A stretch of 59,704 nt of DNA from Butyrivibrio sp. CAG:318 (GCA_000431815.1 FR889241.1:28758-88461); one strand, 5' to 3'; counted from the stretch's first letter, positions 27,701-35,976 are shown. The notes: generated by a model from the sequence alone, not told the origin. Numbers and translations are program-made.

Positions 27701-27918
27701 GTCCTGTATCGCGGAATCATATCCTTGATTACACGCGTAAGAACATGGCCGATATGCGGCTTTCCGTTAGCGGTAGGCGGTCCGTCATAGAATGTATATG
27801 ATGGGCAATTCTCACGCATCTTCATGCTTTTTTCAAAAATCTGATTGTCTTTCCAGAACTTTTCAATCTGTTTTTCTCTCTCGACGAGTTTCAATTCTGC
27901 AGAAACTTTCTCGTACAT
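24763..27918 (-). CDS. ileS: Isoleucyl-tRNA synthetase (long, eukaryote-like type)
   Basis: 1051 aa. ATG preceded by AAAGGA. Class I motifs are GKPHIGHVLTRVIKD (HIGH, near residue 55) and KMSKSKGNAVDPFD (near 610). The editing domain spans about 190-400, with WTTTPWTLPSNVAL. The long anticodon-binding half and C-terminal extension with LKTVGPKYGKLLGQIRQALS mark the eukaryote-like (IleS2-type) group common in Lachnospiraceae rather than the E. coli-like group with a C-terminal zinc finger. It charges tRNA-Ile with isoleucine. It is controlled by the T-box leader upstream, and glgP follows it closely. Confidence 0.96.
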   Translation of the reverse strand: MYEKVSAELKLVEREKQIEKFWKDNQIFEKSMKMRENCPSYTFYDGPPTANGKPHIGHVLTRVIKDMIPRYRTMKGYMVPRKAGWDTHGLPVELEVEKKLGLDGKEQIEQYGLEPFIEHCKESVWKYKGMWEDFSNTVGFWADMDHPYVTYDNDFIESEWWALKEIWNKGLLYKGFKIVPYCPRCGTPLSSHEVAQGYKAVKERSAIVRFKVKGEDAYFLAWTTTPWTLPSNVALCVNPDDTYCKVKAVDGYTYYMAEALLDKVLGTLEREEGTPAYEVLQTYKGSELEYKEYEPLYACAAESAARQNKKGHFVTCDGYVSMSDGTGIVHIAPAFGEDDARIGRKYDLPFVQFVDGKGDMTEETPYAGLFVKKADPEVLKDLDAEGKLFAAPKFEHDYPFCWRCDTPLIYYARESWFIKMTAVKDDLIRNNNTINWIPETIGKGRFGAWLENVQDWGISRNRYWGTPLNIWQCEGCGKMHSIGSIAELKELSDNCPDDIELHRPFIDAVTIKCPDCGKTMKRVPEVIDCWFDSGAMPFAQHHYPFENKELFEKQFPADFISEAVDQTRGWFYSLLAESTLLFNKAPYKNVIVLGHVQDENGQKMSKSKGNAVDPFDALETHGADAIRWYFYSNSAPWLPNRFYDKAVTEGQRKFLGTIWNTYAFFVLYANIDEFDATKYQLEYDKLSVMDKWILSKLNSLVKSVDSYLNDYKIPETTRVLEEFVDDLSNWYVRRSRERFWAKGMEQDKINAYMTLYTCLVTLCKVAAPMIPFMTEEIYLNLVKSIDKDAPESIHLCDYPVADETYIDKELEKNMDEVLKIVVIGRACRNAANIKNRQPIGKMYVKAPFEVPEFFKEIIEDELNVKAVEFTDDVRAYSSYSFKPQLKTVGPKYGKLLGQIRQALSAIDGNAAMDELNANGMLTFDFGGEKVELTKDDLLIDIAQTEGFESASDNGVTVVLDTNLSPELIEEGFVRELISKIQTMRKEAGFEVMDKITVSSEGNDKIAALLDKNSDTVKAEVLATDIISGEIKGYSKEWNINGETVTLGVSKN

Positions 27919-27966
27919 CTTACTCTTCCTTTCAATAAATTATATTCTGACACGGCAACGGTAATT

Positions 27967-27996
27967 TAAAAAACCTCTGCCGGTAATTGGCAGAGG
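27967..27996 (-). terminator. Leader terminator of the ileS T-box
   Basis: An 8-bp perfect stem (27974-27981 with 27989-27996), a 7-base loop, and on the minus strand a T-run at 27967-27973. It ends about 50 bases ahead of the ileS start codon and is the conditional terminator of the T-box leader. Confidence 0.85.
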
Positions 27997-28225
27997 CCTG
28001 AAAATCAATAATAATCAGTGTGCTGCATCGCAGCATCCGTTCGGCATACCAACATATGCGTTCTCTGTAACGGGAGAAAACCGTCATCTCTTAATAACCT
28101 TAACGGCGTTCAGATAGAAACTCCGGAGTGATATTCATCTGATTCCTACTTATACCGCATCACAGCACCGCGGCTCTCTGAAATGTTCGGAAAAAGACTA
28201 CTGTCTCCATCAAAGTCTTAAACAT
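27997..28225 (-). promoter_or_regulatory. T-box leader with isoleucine specifier (ATC)
   Basis: Read on the minus strand, the roughly 250-base leader begins with GATGGAGACAGTAG, then a Stem I with CAGAGAGCC and paired CCG/CGG segments. A bulge reading GAATATCAC holds the specifier codon ATC for isoleucine (28130-28132). Further on, TTGGTATGCCG contains TGGT (28048-28051), which can pair with the ACCA end of uncharged tRNA-Ile. The leader terminator follows. The antiterminator core departs from the usual GGGTGGNACCGCG. Uncharged tRNA-Ile should favour read-through into ileS and probably glgP. Confidence 0.8.
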
Positions 28226-28229
28226 AATT

Positions 28230-28259
28230 ATTATAGACATATCGTGTTCGATTTGTCAA
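28230..28259 (-). promoter_or_regulatory. Sigma-A promoter of the ileS T-box leader
   Basis: On the minus strand a perfect TTGACA (28254-28259), an 18-base spacer and a perfect TATAAT (28230-28235). It begins 8 bases after the stop of the response-regulator gene. Confidence 0.85.
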
Positions 28260-28267
28260 ACACTGTT

Positions 28268-28966
28268 TTAAATTTTAAAGCGGTATCCCACGCCCCATAT
28301 TGTCTCAATGTACTGCGGCTTAGATGTATTATATTCTATCTTTTCGCGTATCTTCTTAATATGGACAGTTACCGTTGCAATATCGCCCACGGAATCCATC
28401 TCCCAGATTTCTTTAAAAAGTTCTTCCTTCGTATACACACGGTTAGGATGCTTGGCAAGGAATACCAGCAAATCAAACTCTTTTGTTGTAAAATTCTTCT
28501 CCTCACCGTTTACAAAAACCCTTCGCGCGGTAAGGTCAATTTTGATTCCTCTTATCTCAAGCTCCTCATTCGACTCAGCATTGGATGACACAAGCCTTGC
28601 ATATCTTGACATGTGAGCTTTGACACGCGCTACGAGTTCGCTTGGACTGAACGGTTTCGTAATATAATCATCCGCTCCGAGTCCCAGCCCGCGTATCTTA
28701 TCAATATCCTCTTTACGTGCGGAAACCATAAGGATAGGTGCGTTGCTTATCTCTCTTATTCTCTCGCATATCTCAAAACCGTCCATTCCCGGCAGCATTA
28801 TGTCAAGAATATAGAGATCAAAATCCTCACTCATGGCAAGTCCCAGTCCGTCAGTTCCGTTATTGGCTATAACAACTTCAAAATCACTCAGTTCAAGATA
28901 ATCTTTCTCAAGTTCCGCAATGCTCTGTTCATCTTCTACTATCAGAATTCTTTTCTTGGTACTCAT
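28268..28966 (-). CDS. Two-component response regulator, OmpR/PhoB family
   Basis: 232 aa. ATG with AGGAG 8 bases upstream. The receiver domain (1-118) has the acidic pair ED, the phosphorylation site Asp55 in LYILDIMLPGMDG, and the switch Lys in ITKPFSPSEL. The C-terminal winged-helix DNA-binding domain (about 135-232) has FTTKEFDLLVFLAKHPNRVYTKEELFKEIW and TVTVHIKKIREKI. Its kinase is encoded 22 bases upstream, and the order kinase then regulator is the reverse of the more usual one. The target genes and signal are not evident; no Bce-type transporter is next to it. Confidence 0.93.
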   Translation of the reverse strand: MSTKKRILIVEDEQSIAELEKDYLELSDFEVVIANNGTDGLGLAMSEDFDLYILDIMLPGMDGFEICERIREISNAPILMVSARKEDIDKIRGLGLGADDYITKPFSPSELVARVKAHMSRYARLVSSNAESNEELEIRGIKIDLTARRVFVNGEEKNFTTKEFDLLVFLAKHPNRVYTKEELFKEIWEMDSVGDIATVTVHIKKIREKIEYNTSKPQYIETIWGVGYRFKI

Positions 28967-28988
28967 TTTGTCATCTCCTGTCTTATTT

Positions 28989-30491
28989 CTATTCTTTATC
29001 TATTCTCTTGGGAACCGACTTGGCCTGTTTGTGTTTGATCATGGTGATATGCATTATTGTGCCGACTCCCGGTGTACTTTCTGCGCTTATCGTTCCACCA
29101 TGATCTTTAATAATCTTGCTTACAATCGAAAGACCTATCCCGCTTCCGCCGGCGGCCGTGTTGCGTGAGGCGTCAGCCCTGTAAAAGCGGTCAAAAATAT
29201 GCGGAAGGTCCTTTGGCTCTATTCCCTTGCCGTTATCTTCTATATCAATAAATACATTGTCACGGTTCTCCGTGAGTCTTATATCAATCGCACTTTGTTC
29301 TTTGTCGCGGTATTTGACCGAATTGCTTACGATATTATTTATTACACGTTTAAGCTGCTCCGGATCTGCTATGATCGTGGTCTTACGGCTGATTTCATTG
29401 GAATACGAAAGTCTGACACCCTCCGCATCCAGTTCTGTTCCTATTTCTTCAACACAGTCCTCAAAATAATCCGTAAGATTAATACATACGAAATTATATG
29501 GTACCCTGTCCGTGTCAATCTTTGAGTAAAATGTAAGTTCATCTATAAGTTTATCCATATCACAAGCTTTATTATATATGGTCTTAACATATCTGTCCAT
29601 CTTCTCCGGTGTATCCACAACACCGTCCATTATTCCTTCCACATAGCCTTTGATGGCTGTAATAGGAGTTTTTAAATCATGGGAGATATTTCTTATAAGT
29701 TCCTTATTCTCGTTGTCTATCTTAATCTTATCCTCGGCATTTTCCAGAAGTCTTTTTCTCATGCTGTCAAAATCCCTGCAGAGTTCCGCTATCTCGTCCT
29801 TGCCCTCAACATCCATCTTAAAATCAAGATTACCGTTCTTAATATTATATGTGGCCAGTTTCAATTTATTGATAGGTGATACCGTTTCTTTATATATCCA
29901 TGTGGTAAATATACCGCTCGTGAAAATAAGGATAAGCACGATACCCACAATTCCGTCAAAGATAAGCATCTTCATCTGCGGCACCAGTTCATCAATACAC
30001 ATGACAACATATGCATACCCGCTGTTGCCGGGATCGCCGTAATCTATGATATTGACAATCGCCTGCTCTTGTTCAAGATAAATTGCCGCTCTGTCAGAGT
30101 CCCCATTATAATCTATTCTGTTAATCTGTTCAAGGATTTCGTCAGAGCGTTCATCGCCGGAATAGACGCACTCTGAATTCTTAACCACTACAAGGAAAGC
30201 ACTTCTCTTCTTGAGTTCTGTGTTTATCCCATCCATAAAATCATAATCCGAGAAAAGATACGGCTCATTATCCGCCGCGTCAGCCAGCTTGCTGTACTCA
30301 CTTTCGCATATATTGAACACCAGGGCTGCAGGATTGATGAGTGTCTCGTATGAAGTCCCATCCGCATTATAGCTGCGCCTGATTTCCTTAAGTTTAAAAG
30401 ATGCCACAAGTATAAGTGCCACTGAAAAAAGTAACACCGGCACAATTATAAGTATTGCAAATGATATTTTTAACTTAGTTGAAAGTTTCAT
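28989..30491 (-). CDS. Membrane sensor histidine kinase
   Basis: 500 aa. ATG at 30491 with AGGAG 5 bases upstream. Two membrane helices (about 10-33 and 180-203) enclose an extracytoplasmic sensor of roughly 145 residues. A HAMP segment follows, then the phospho-acceptor His in NISHDLKTPITAIKGY (about 268) and ATPase motifs VINNIVSNSVKY (N), DNGKGI (G1), FDRFYR (F) and GSGIGLSIV (G2). It phosphorylates the regulator encoded 22 bases downstream. The start codon lies only 18 bases beyond the T-run of the metK terminator, so expression needs terminator read-through or a promoter within or before that hairpin. Confidence 0.93.
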   Translation of the reverse strand: MKLSTKLKISFAILIIVPVLLFSVALILVASFKLKEIRRSYNADGTSYETLINPAALVFNICESEYSKLADAADNEPYLFSDYDFMDGINTELKKRSAFLVVVKNSECVYSGDERSDEILEQINRIDYNGDSDRAAIYLEQEQAIVNIIDYGDPGNSGYAYVVMCIDELVPQMKMLIFDGIVGIVLILIFTSGIFTTWIYKETVSPINKLKLATYNIKNGNLDFKMDVEGKDEIAELCRDFDSMRKRLLENAEDKIKIDNENKELIRNISHDLKTPITAIKGYVEGIMDGVVDTPEKMDRYVKTIYNKACDMDKLIDELTFYSKIDTDRVPYNFVCINLTDYFEDCVEEIGTELDAEGVRLSYSNEISRKTTIIADPEQLKRVINNIVSNSVKYRDKEQSAIDIRLTENRDNVFIDIEDNGKGIEPKDLPHIFDRFYRADASRNTAAGGSGIGLSIVSKIIKDHGGTISAESTPGVGTIMHITMIKHKQAKSVPKRIDKE

Positions 30492-30508
30492 ACTGGCTCC
30501 TGTCAAAC

Positions 30509-30538
30509 AAAAAGGTCCGGACAAATCCTGTCCGAACC
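30509..30538 (-). terminator. Rho-independent terminator between metK and the sensor kinase
   Basis: A 10-bp stem with one G-T wobble (30514-30523 with 30529-30538), a 5-base loop, and a minus-strand T-run at 30509-30513. A TATAAT on the minus strand at 30576-30581, without a good -35, could start kinase transcription upstream of it. Confidence 0.85.
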
Positions 30539-30585
30539 TATTTTAACATAAAACACAATCAAAAAATACTAAAGTATTATAAACT

Positions 30586-31773
30586 TTATAAATATTTTCT
30601 TAAGTCATCTGCCTTGTCGGTCTTCTCCCACGGAAGGTCAAGGTCTGTACGTCCGAAATGTCCGTACGATGCTGTCTGTTTGTAAATCGGTCTTCTCAAA
30701 TCAAGCATCTTGATGATTCCGGCCGGTCTTAAATCAAAATTCTCTCTGACAATCTCAACGAGTCTTGCGTCATCAAGCTTACCCGTGCCGAAAGTCTGTA
30801 CATTGATTGATGTCGGATGTGCAACTCCGATTGCATATGACAGCTGTATTTCACATCTGTCTGCAAGTCCTGCTGCCACGATATTTTTGGCTGCATATCT
30901 TGCTGCGTAAGCTGCAGAACGGTCCACCTTGGTGCAGTCCTTTCCGGAGAAAGCTCCGCCGCCGTGTCTTGCGTATCCGCCATATGTATCTACAATAATC
31001 TTACGTCCCGTGAGTCCGCTGTCACCCTGCGGTCCGCCTATTACGAAACGTCCTGTAGGATTGATGAAAAACTTGGTCTTATCATCGACAAGTTCTGCCG
31101 GAAGAACCGGATCCAGTACGTATTTGCGGATATCCGCATGAATCTGTTCCTGTGTAACATCAGGATCATGCTGTGCTGATATTACAACAGCATCAAGATG
31201 AATTGCTTTATTGTTCTCATCATATTCAACGGTAACCTGTGACTTGCCATCCGGTCTTAAGTACTTAAGAGTGCCGTCTTTACGAACCCTGGCAAGCTGT
31301 CTGGCAAGCCTGTGTGCAAGTGCTATAGGATATGGCATATATTCCTCGGTCTCATTGGTGGCATAACCGAACATCATTCCCTGGTCTCCGGCTCCGATTG
31401 CATCGATATCAGCATCATCCATACCGGATTCTTTGGCCTCAAGTGCCTTATCAACTCCCATTGCGATATCCGGTGACTGTCTGTCAAGTGCAACCATTAC
31501 CGCGCAGGTATTTCCGTCAAATCCGATATCAGTACTGGTATATCCTATTTCCTTAACCGTATCCCTTACTATTTCCTGGATATCAATATTGGCTTTGGTT
31601 GTAATCTCACCCATTACAAGCACAAAACCTGTGTTGCAGCATGTCTCGCATGCGACACGGCTCATCGGATCCTGCTCAAGCAATGCGTCCAGTATCGCAT
31701 CTGAAATCTGGTCACAGACTTTGTCCGGATGTCCTTCCGTGACCGATTCTGAAGTAAATAAAAATTTCTCCAT
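30586..31773 (-). CDS. metK: S-adenosylmethionine synthetase
   Basis: 395 aa, the standard length. ATG at 31773. It makes S-adenosylmethionine from methionine and ATP. Signatures are FTSESVTEGHPDKVCDQISDAILD at the N-terminus, GAGDQGMMFGYA in the middle (ATP binding) and GGGAFSGKDCTKVDRSAAYAARY (P-loop-like). All three domains are complete. The gene stands alone between its SAM-I riboswitch and a terminator, so product feedback is the obvious control. Confidence 0.97.
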   Translation of the reverse strand: MEKFLFTSESVTEGHPDKVCDQISDAILDALLEQDPMSRVACETCCNTGFVLVMGEITTKANIDIQEIVRDTVKEIGYTSTDIGFDGNTCAVMVALDRQSPDIAMGVDKALEAKESGMDDADIDAIGAGDQGMMFGYATNETEEYMPYPIALAHRLARQLARVRKDGTLKYLRPDGKSQVTVEYDENNKAIHLDAVVISAQHDPDVTQEQIHADIRKYVLDPVLPAELVDDKTKFFINPTGRFVIGGPQGDSGLTGRKIIVDTYGGYARHGGGAFSGKDCTKVDRSAAYAARYAAKNIVAAGLADRCEIQLSYAIGVAHPTSINVQTFGTGKLDDARLVEIVRENFDLRPAGIIKMLDLRRPIYKQTASYGHFGRTDLDLPWEKTDKADDLRKYL

Positions 31774-31796
31774 CGTAATCTCCTTTAAATTATAGT

Positions 31797-31830
31797 ATTA
31801 AAAACGAGTCCATACACAAATATGGACTCG
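31797..31830 (-). terminator. SAM-I riboswitch expression-platform terminator
   Basis: A 10-bp GC-containing stem (31805-31830) is followed on the minus strand by TTTTT. It is formed when the aptamer is bound, and lies about 25 bases ahead of the metK start. Confidence 0.85.
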
Positions 31831-31854
31831 ATTATAAATTCGTAATCAAATCCA

Positions 31855-31982
31855 CTTATTGCTCGAAATTGCCATATATCACATAATATATGTAACTTCT
31901 AATTTCGCTCAGGCTGGCACCTTCCTGTTAAGGGGTTGCCGTGACTTCTCAGATCCTATGTATCTCCATCACTCTGAATAAG
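31855..31982 (-). promoter_or_regulatory. SAM-I (S-box) riboswitch aptamer
   Basis: On the minus strand the aptamer opens CTTATTCAGAG, then GATGGAG, a P2 arm with AGAAGTCACGGCAACC, AAGGTGCCAGCCTGAGCG, and closes with AATAAG (31855-31860), which pairs with the opening CTTATT to form P1. These blocks follow the S-box consensus in order. With the terminator at 31797-31830 it should shut off metK when S-adenosylmethionine is plentiful. Confidence 0.92.
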
Positions 31983-32021
31983 CGGGATTAATTCCATGTA
32001 TTAACTTGTTTTACGCATAAC

Positions 32022-32050
32022 ATTGTAAAGCCTGTGAGCCCGATAGTCAA
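32022..32050 (-). promoter_or_regulatory. Sigma-A promoter of metK
   Basis: On the minus strand TTGACT (32045-32050), a 17-base spacer and TACAAT (32022-32027). It is placed about 35 bases upstream of the riboswitch aptamer and 8 bases beyond the stop of the peptidase gene. Confidence 0.8.
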
Positions 32051-32058
32051 TAGGCTAT

Positions 32059-34944
32059 TTACAATTCATATATTTTGTCGAGATTAAGTTTCTCGAGCTG
32101 TTTGCGCGGACCGACAACACACATGCTTCCCGCGGACACACATTTACCGAGTGCATCTGCGATTCCAGCAATGTCTTCCGGGCGTGCATTCAGAAGATTT
32201 TTTCTCCGTAAACATCTGCTTTCGTAGCTTATTCTTCTGAAAAAAAGCGTATCTGCGATATTTCCTTTGATTTTAGGTGTAAACACCGGTGACATATCTG
32301 CAACCGCTCCTATTATATATTCAGTTATATCATCGCATTCCGCACAGAATTTTTTCAGAAATTCACCTATTTTATCTGTGTTCTTAATGAATCCTGCAAT
32401 ATCCGGATCTCTGTATGTGTAACATGATGCAAATCCGTTCTCCCTTACCTGGAAATCCGTTCCGTATGCGCCGCCCTTAACTCTCACAACGTTCCACAGA
32501 TAATCTAACGAAATTATCTTGGATGCCAGTATTGCCCTTTCCGAATAACGTAATCCATGTGCCATCATGCTGCTTCCCATTACCGCAAATGACACATCAG
32601 AAGGTATCACTATTCCCTCCCTGGCAGGCTTGTTAAGTTCGATCAGATCATGTCCGGCTCTCTCATTTCCCGACGTGAATGCTCCCGTAAAGAAATCCGT
32701 AACAATATGTGCACAATCATGCATCGTTCCCGTAACGCTGACGGTCATTCTTGTACTGTCAAATATGCGTGGTTTAAGTGCTTCCATACACGCTTTGACC
32801 TTGGGATATTCCACGTCAAAATTATCTCCTATATCCTTAAGCCAATTGTAGTATGTAATACCTCCGCTGTATTCGCCCACAACTCCCGAAAGCGACCATG
32901 ATGATGCCACGCGGCTCATCGCCGCACCGATTCCTGATGATGTGACTCCATCTCTAAAATCAACTATATACTGATGTACGATATCCTTAATGTCCTTCAG
33001 GTCATCAAAACAGCAGTCGTTGATAAATTCGGCAATGAGTTCCATGGCCGGCTGTATTTTTTCCTCAAGTGCACTGAATGCAATATAATACTTCACACTG
33101 TCAGATACGTTTTCGTTTCCCGCATATGATACTATGCCCGAATCAAGACTTCCGCAATACATTCTTAGCAATGCCTGAATCTTGGACCCGTCATGTTTAA
33201 GCGTACGGCTGTTGCCGATTATTTCATTCATAAGCGAAAGAATCTTAATGTTGTCAGCACTTATACCATCTATGTCAAAATACAGTGTAACATATAATAT
33301 TCCATCCGTATTTATAGGATGCAACAGAACATCGCAGCCTTTGTATCGTTCATATTCACAGGCAAAATCCTCCGGCTTGTCATCTATATCTTCTATGGCA
33401 AGCGACGGAAGTGACTCAAGCGCTTCCTTCGTATCCGTGCTGCTCTGCCATTTTTCCAGTTCCTGCTGCATGGCAATATATTCTTCGCGTGTTCTGTCAT
33501 CCCATCCGGAGGTGATTCGGAGTATCCTGTCTTTTTCCCTGTTGCGCCGTTCTTCTCCGGCTGTATATGACGGATGCATCACATATTCGCACTTATGATT
33601 ATTCTTAACAATCACACGTTCAAGTATATCTTCAAAATACTTTCCGGCAGCTCCTTCATGCAGCTTCTTAAAAAGCCCGTCTGTAAGAAGATTGAGCTCC
33701 GGACTTCCGCCATAACAGATACTTCCGGTAACTGAAAGTGTATATGCCAGCCCCCTTGGTGTTGAGCCGAAATCTCTTTCTCTCATGGCAAATTCACACG
33801 CTGCAAGACTGGCCTCAAGGAGTTCCCTGTCTATACCTTCCGAAACGACTTTTTGAATGGTATCATTAATAATATTTATTACCGCATCCGTATTATCTTC
33901 GGAAACATTGATAACCTGTATCATTACCCATGGCTGTTTCACTCCCTCGATTACACTCATGCTTACATCCTGCGCCAGGTCATTCTCTAACAATGCATTT
34001 ACCAACGGTGCATGATTGCTTCCCGTAAGGATATCCGAGAGTATCCTCATAGCCACTATGTCTTCGGCATCCGCATACGTTCCGAACACATATCCGAGTC
34101 CGATTAATACTTTGTCCTCATCACTTTCCTGCGGATTGATCTCGTATTGCACATCCATGCGGCCGGCATTTACGCTATTTTGCAGTTCAACCTGCGGGAT
34201 ATCATATTTATCCGCAGCATCGTATTCACAAAGGTATCCGTCCAGAAGTTTAAGTACTGCATCAATGTCTACGCTGCCGTCAAGAACTATGTATGCATTG
34301 GACGGATGATAAAATTTCTTATGTGCCGCCTTAAAATCTTCATAAGACAATCCGGTTATAGCATCCGGGTCACCACCCGAAATATATCTGTAACAATTAT
34401 CCGGGAAAAGCATTCTTGTCATGCCGTATTCCATTCCGGTATACGGGTCCGCAAATGCTCCTCTCATCTCATTATATACAACTCCTTTGTAACTTATATT
34501 ACCATCACCGTCAAATTCGTAATGCCAGCCTTCCTGGCGGAATATCTCCGGTCTGGTATAGATAAGAGGATGCAGCACCCCGTCCATATATACATTTATA
34601 AGATTCAGAAAATCCTTATCGTTCCGGCTACAGACAGGAAAACTTGTCCTATCCGAGTATGTCATTGCATTCAGAAAAGTATTCAGAGAGCCCTTCATAA
34701 GTTCCACAAACGGCTCCTTTACCGGATATTTTTCCGAGCCGCCGAGAAGTGCATGTTCAAGTATATGAAAAACACCGCTGTCATCCCACGGTGTTGTCCT
34801 GAATGTGATGTTAAATGTCTTATTCTCATCTTCACGTTCAAGCCAGATAAGGCTTGCGCCTGACTTGACATGCCTCATTTCATGAAGACATGTATCTATT
34901 TCCAGAAGCTTTTTCGTGCCGGTTTCTTCAAAGCCATGTATCAT
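32059..34944 (-). CDS. M16C metallopeptidase (PreP/insulinase-like)
   Basis: 961 aa. I take the ATG at 34944, two bases past the degV stop; its ribosome site is weak, so coupling with degV is likely. The inverted zinc motif HILEH is in FHILEHALLGGSEKYPVKEPF (about residues 60-85), with the distal Glu region YNEMRGAF near 155. Four homologous domains in two halves give the long single chain typical of presequence-protease-like M16C enzymes, which close as a clamshell and degrade peptides. There is no signal peptide, so it should be cytoplasmic. Likely role: clearing peptides. The link with DegV is positional only. Confidence 0.9.
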   Translation of the reverse strand: MIHGFEETGTKKLLEIDTCLHEMRHVKSGASLIWLEREDENKTFNITFRTTPWDDSGVFHILEHALLGGSEKYPVKEPFVELMKGSLNTFLNAMTYSDRTSFPVCSRNDKDFLNLINVYMDGVLHPLIYTRPEIFRQEGWHYEFDGDGNISYKGVVYNEMRGAFADPYTGMEYGMTRMLFPDNCYRYISGGDPDAITGLSYEDFKAAHKKFYHPSNAYIVLDGSVDIDAVLKLLDGYLCEYDAADKYDIPQVELQNSVNAGRMDVQYEINPQESDEDKVLIGLGYVFGTYADAEDIVAMRILSDILTGSNHAPLVNALLENDLAQDVSMSVIEGVKQPWVMIQVINVSEDNTDAVINIINDTIQKVVSEGIDRELLEASLAACEFAMRERDFGSTPRGLAYTLSVTGSICYGGSPELNLLTDGLFKKLHEGAAGKYFEDILERVIVKNNHKCEYVMHPSYTAGEERRNREKDRILRITSGWDDRTREEYIAMQQELEKWQSSTDTKEALESLPSLAIEDIDDKPEDFACEYERYKGCDVLLHPINTDGILYVTLYFDIDGISADNIKILSLMNEIIGNSRTLKHDGSKIQALLRMYCGSLDSGIVSYAGNENVSDSVKYYIAFSALEEKIQPAMELIAEFINDCCFDDLKDIKDIVHQYIVDFRDGVTSSGIGAAMSRVASSWSLSGVVGEYSGGITYYNWLKDIGDNFDVEYPKVKACMEALKPRIFDSTRMTVSVTGTMHDCAHIVTDFFTGAFTSGNERAGHDLIELNKPAREGIVIPSDVSFAVMGSSMMAHGLRYSERAILASKIISLDYLWNVVRVKGGAYGTDFQVRENGFASCYTYRDPDIAGFIKNTDKIGEFLKKFCAECDDITEYIIGAVADMSPVFTPKIKGNIADTLFFRRISYESRCLRRKNLLNARPEDIAGIADALGKCVSAGSMCVVGPRKQLEKLNLDKIYEL

Positions 34945-34946
34945 AA

Positions 34947-35816
34947 TTAAGGTTCCATTCTGCATGCAGCAATTGCAAGCGCTCCCGGTCCGATATGACA
35001 TCCTATGCTTAACGATAACGGACTAATAAGCAGATTCCTTCCCGGAAAAGCTTCGTTGACTTCATCAATCCAGCTCTGTAATGTCTCGTCATCAACATGG
35101 CTGTATGCAATACATAATCTCATACGGCCCTGTTTATCAAGCTCTGCAAAGCGTTCCTCAAAATCCTTCTGCATTGCCTTGATCATAACATGTCTTGCTT
35201 TCTTCATTCCGCGCTCTTTGGCATATGCATCCAGCTTCTCGCCCTGAATTGTAAGTACCGGTTTCAGATTAAGTACGGTTCCTATCGCTGCCGCTGCCGC
35301 TGTTACCCTTCCGCCTTTCTTAAGGTATGCAAGTGTATCAACCGCAATATATATGCTGGCATCGTATGCTTCTTTTTCGAGACGGTTCTTTATCTCGAAT
35401 GCATTCATTCCCTGCTTTGCGTATTTAAGCGCATCATACACTGACTGTTCCATGGTAACGGAAATTCTGTGATTATCCGCAATCTCAACCCTGCCGTCAT
35501 AATCCTCGGCAAAAACCTTGGCACTGTTACAGGACTCACTCAATCCGCTGGACATCGGTATGTATATTATATCATCATATCCCTGTCCAAGGATTCCTTC
35601 CCACATATCCATAACATCTCCCGGAGATGGCTGCGAAGTGGAAACCTCCGCTCCTGCATCGAGAGCATCATAAAATTCTTTAACTGTCATATCAGTTTCC
35701 TGATACTTAACTTCTCCGTTTATAAAAAATGGCATTCTCATCATGAAAATCCCCAGTTCCTTCGCTTTTTCCCTGGAAATTCCACTGTTCTCATCCGTCA
35801 TTACGGCTGTACTCAT
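34947..35816 (-). CDS. DegV-family fatty-acid-binding protein (first)
   Basis: 289 aa. ATG with GAGGTG upstream. The N-terminal TAVMTDENSGISREKAKELGI, STSQPSPGD, MSSGLSESCNSAKV and the C-terminal SIGCHIGPGALAIA are the DegV (FakB-like) pattern. These proteins hold a fatty acid for phosphorylation by FakA kinase, bringing exogenous fatty acids into phospholipid. It is co-directional and nearly overlapping with the M16C peptidase, and divergent from a TetR gene, which may control both. A second DegV lies at 41336-42166 with different flanking sequence. Confidence 0.9.
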   Translation of the reverse strand: MSTAVMTDENSGISREKAKELGIFMMRMPFFINGEVKYQETDMTVKEFYDALDAGAEVSTSQPSPGDVMDMWEGILGQGYDDIIYIPMSSGLSESCNSAKVFAEDYDGRVEIADNHRISVTMEQSVYDALKYAKQGMNAFEIKNRLEKEAYDASIYIAVDTLAYLKKGGRVTAAAAAIGTVLNLKPVLTIQGEKLDAYAKERGMKKARHVMIKAMQKDFEERFAELDKQGRMRLCIAYSHVDDETLQSWIDEVNEAFPGRNLLISPLSLSIGCHIGPGALAIAACRMEP

Positions 35817-35864
35817 AATATTGTCACCTCATAATGAAATTCTGTTTATTTCATACTTAACATC

Positions 35865-35893
35865 TTGACTGATATTTATACAAGTATTAAAAT
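35865..35893 (+). promoter_or_regulatory. Candidate promoter of the tetR gene
   Basis: TTGACT (35865-35870), a 17-base spacer and TAAAAT (35888-35893). This would give an 80-base leader containing the palindrome at 35943-35962. Confidence 0.45.
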
Positions 35894-35942
35894 AAAACAA
35901 AATCCACAGAAAGGCAATAACATTTTTCAAAAAATGTAGTTT

Positions 35943-35962
35943 AATTATACATGTGTATAATT
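35943..35962. promoter_or_regulatory. Palindromic operator in the degV-tetR intergenic region
   Basis: AATTATACATGTGTATAATT: perfect 9-bp arms (35943-35951 and 35954-35962) around a 2-bp centre, 14 bases before the tetR start codon. Its position and shape fit an autoregulatory TetR site that could also affect the divergent degV promoter. Confidence 0.65.
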
Positions 35963-35976
35963 ATTTTTTGATAATT

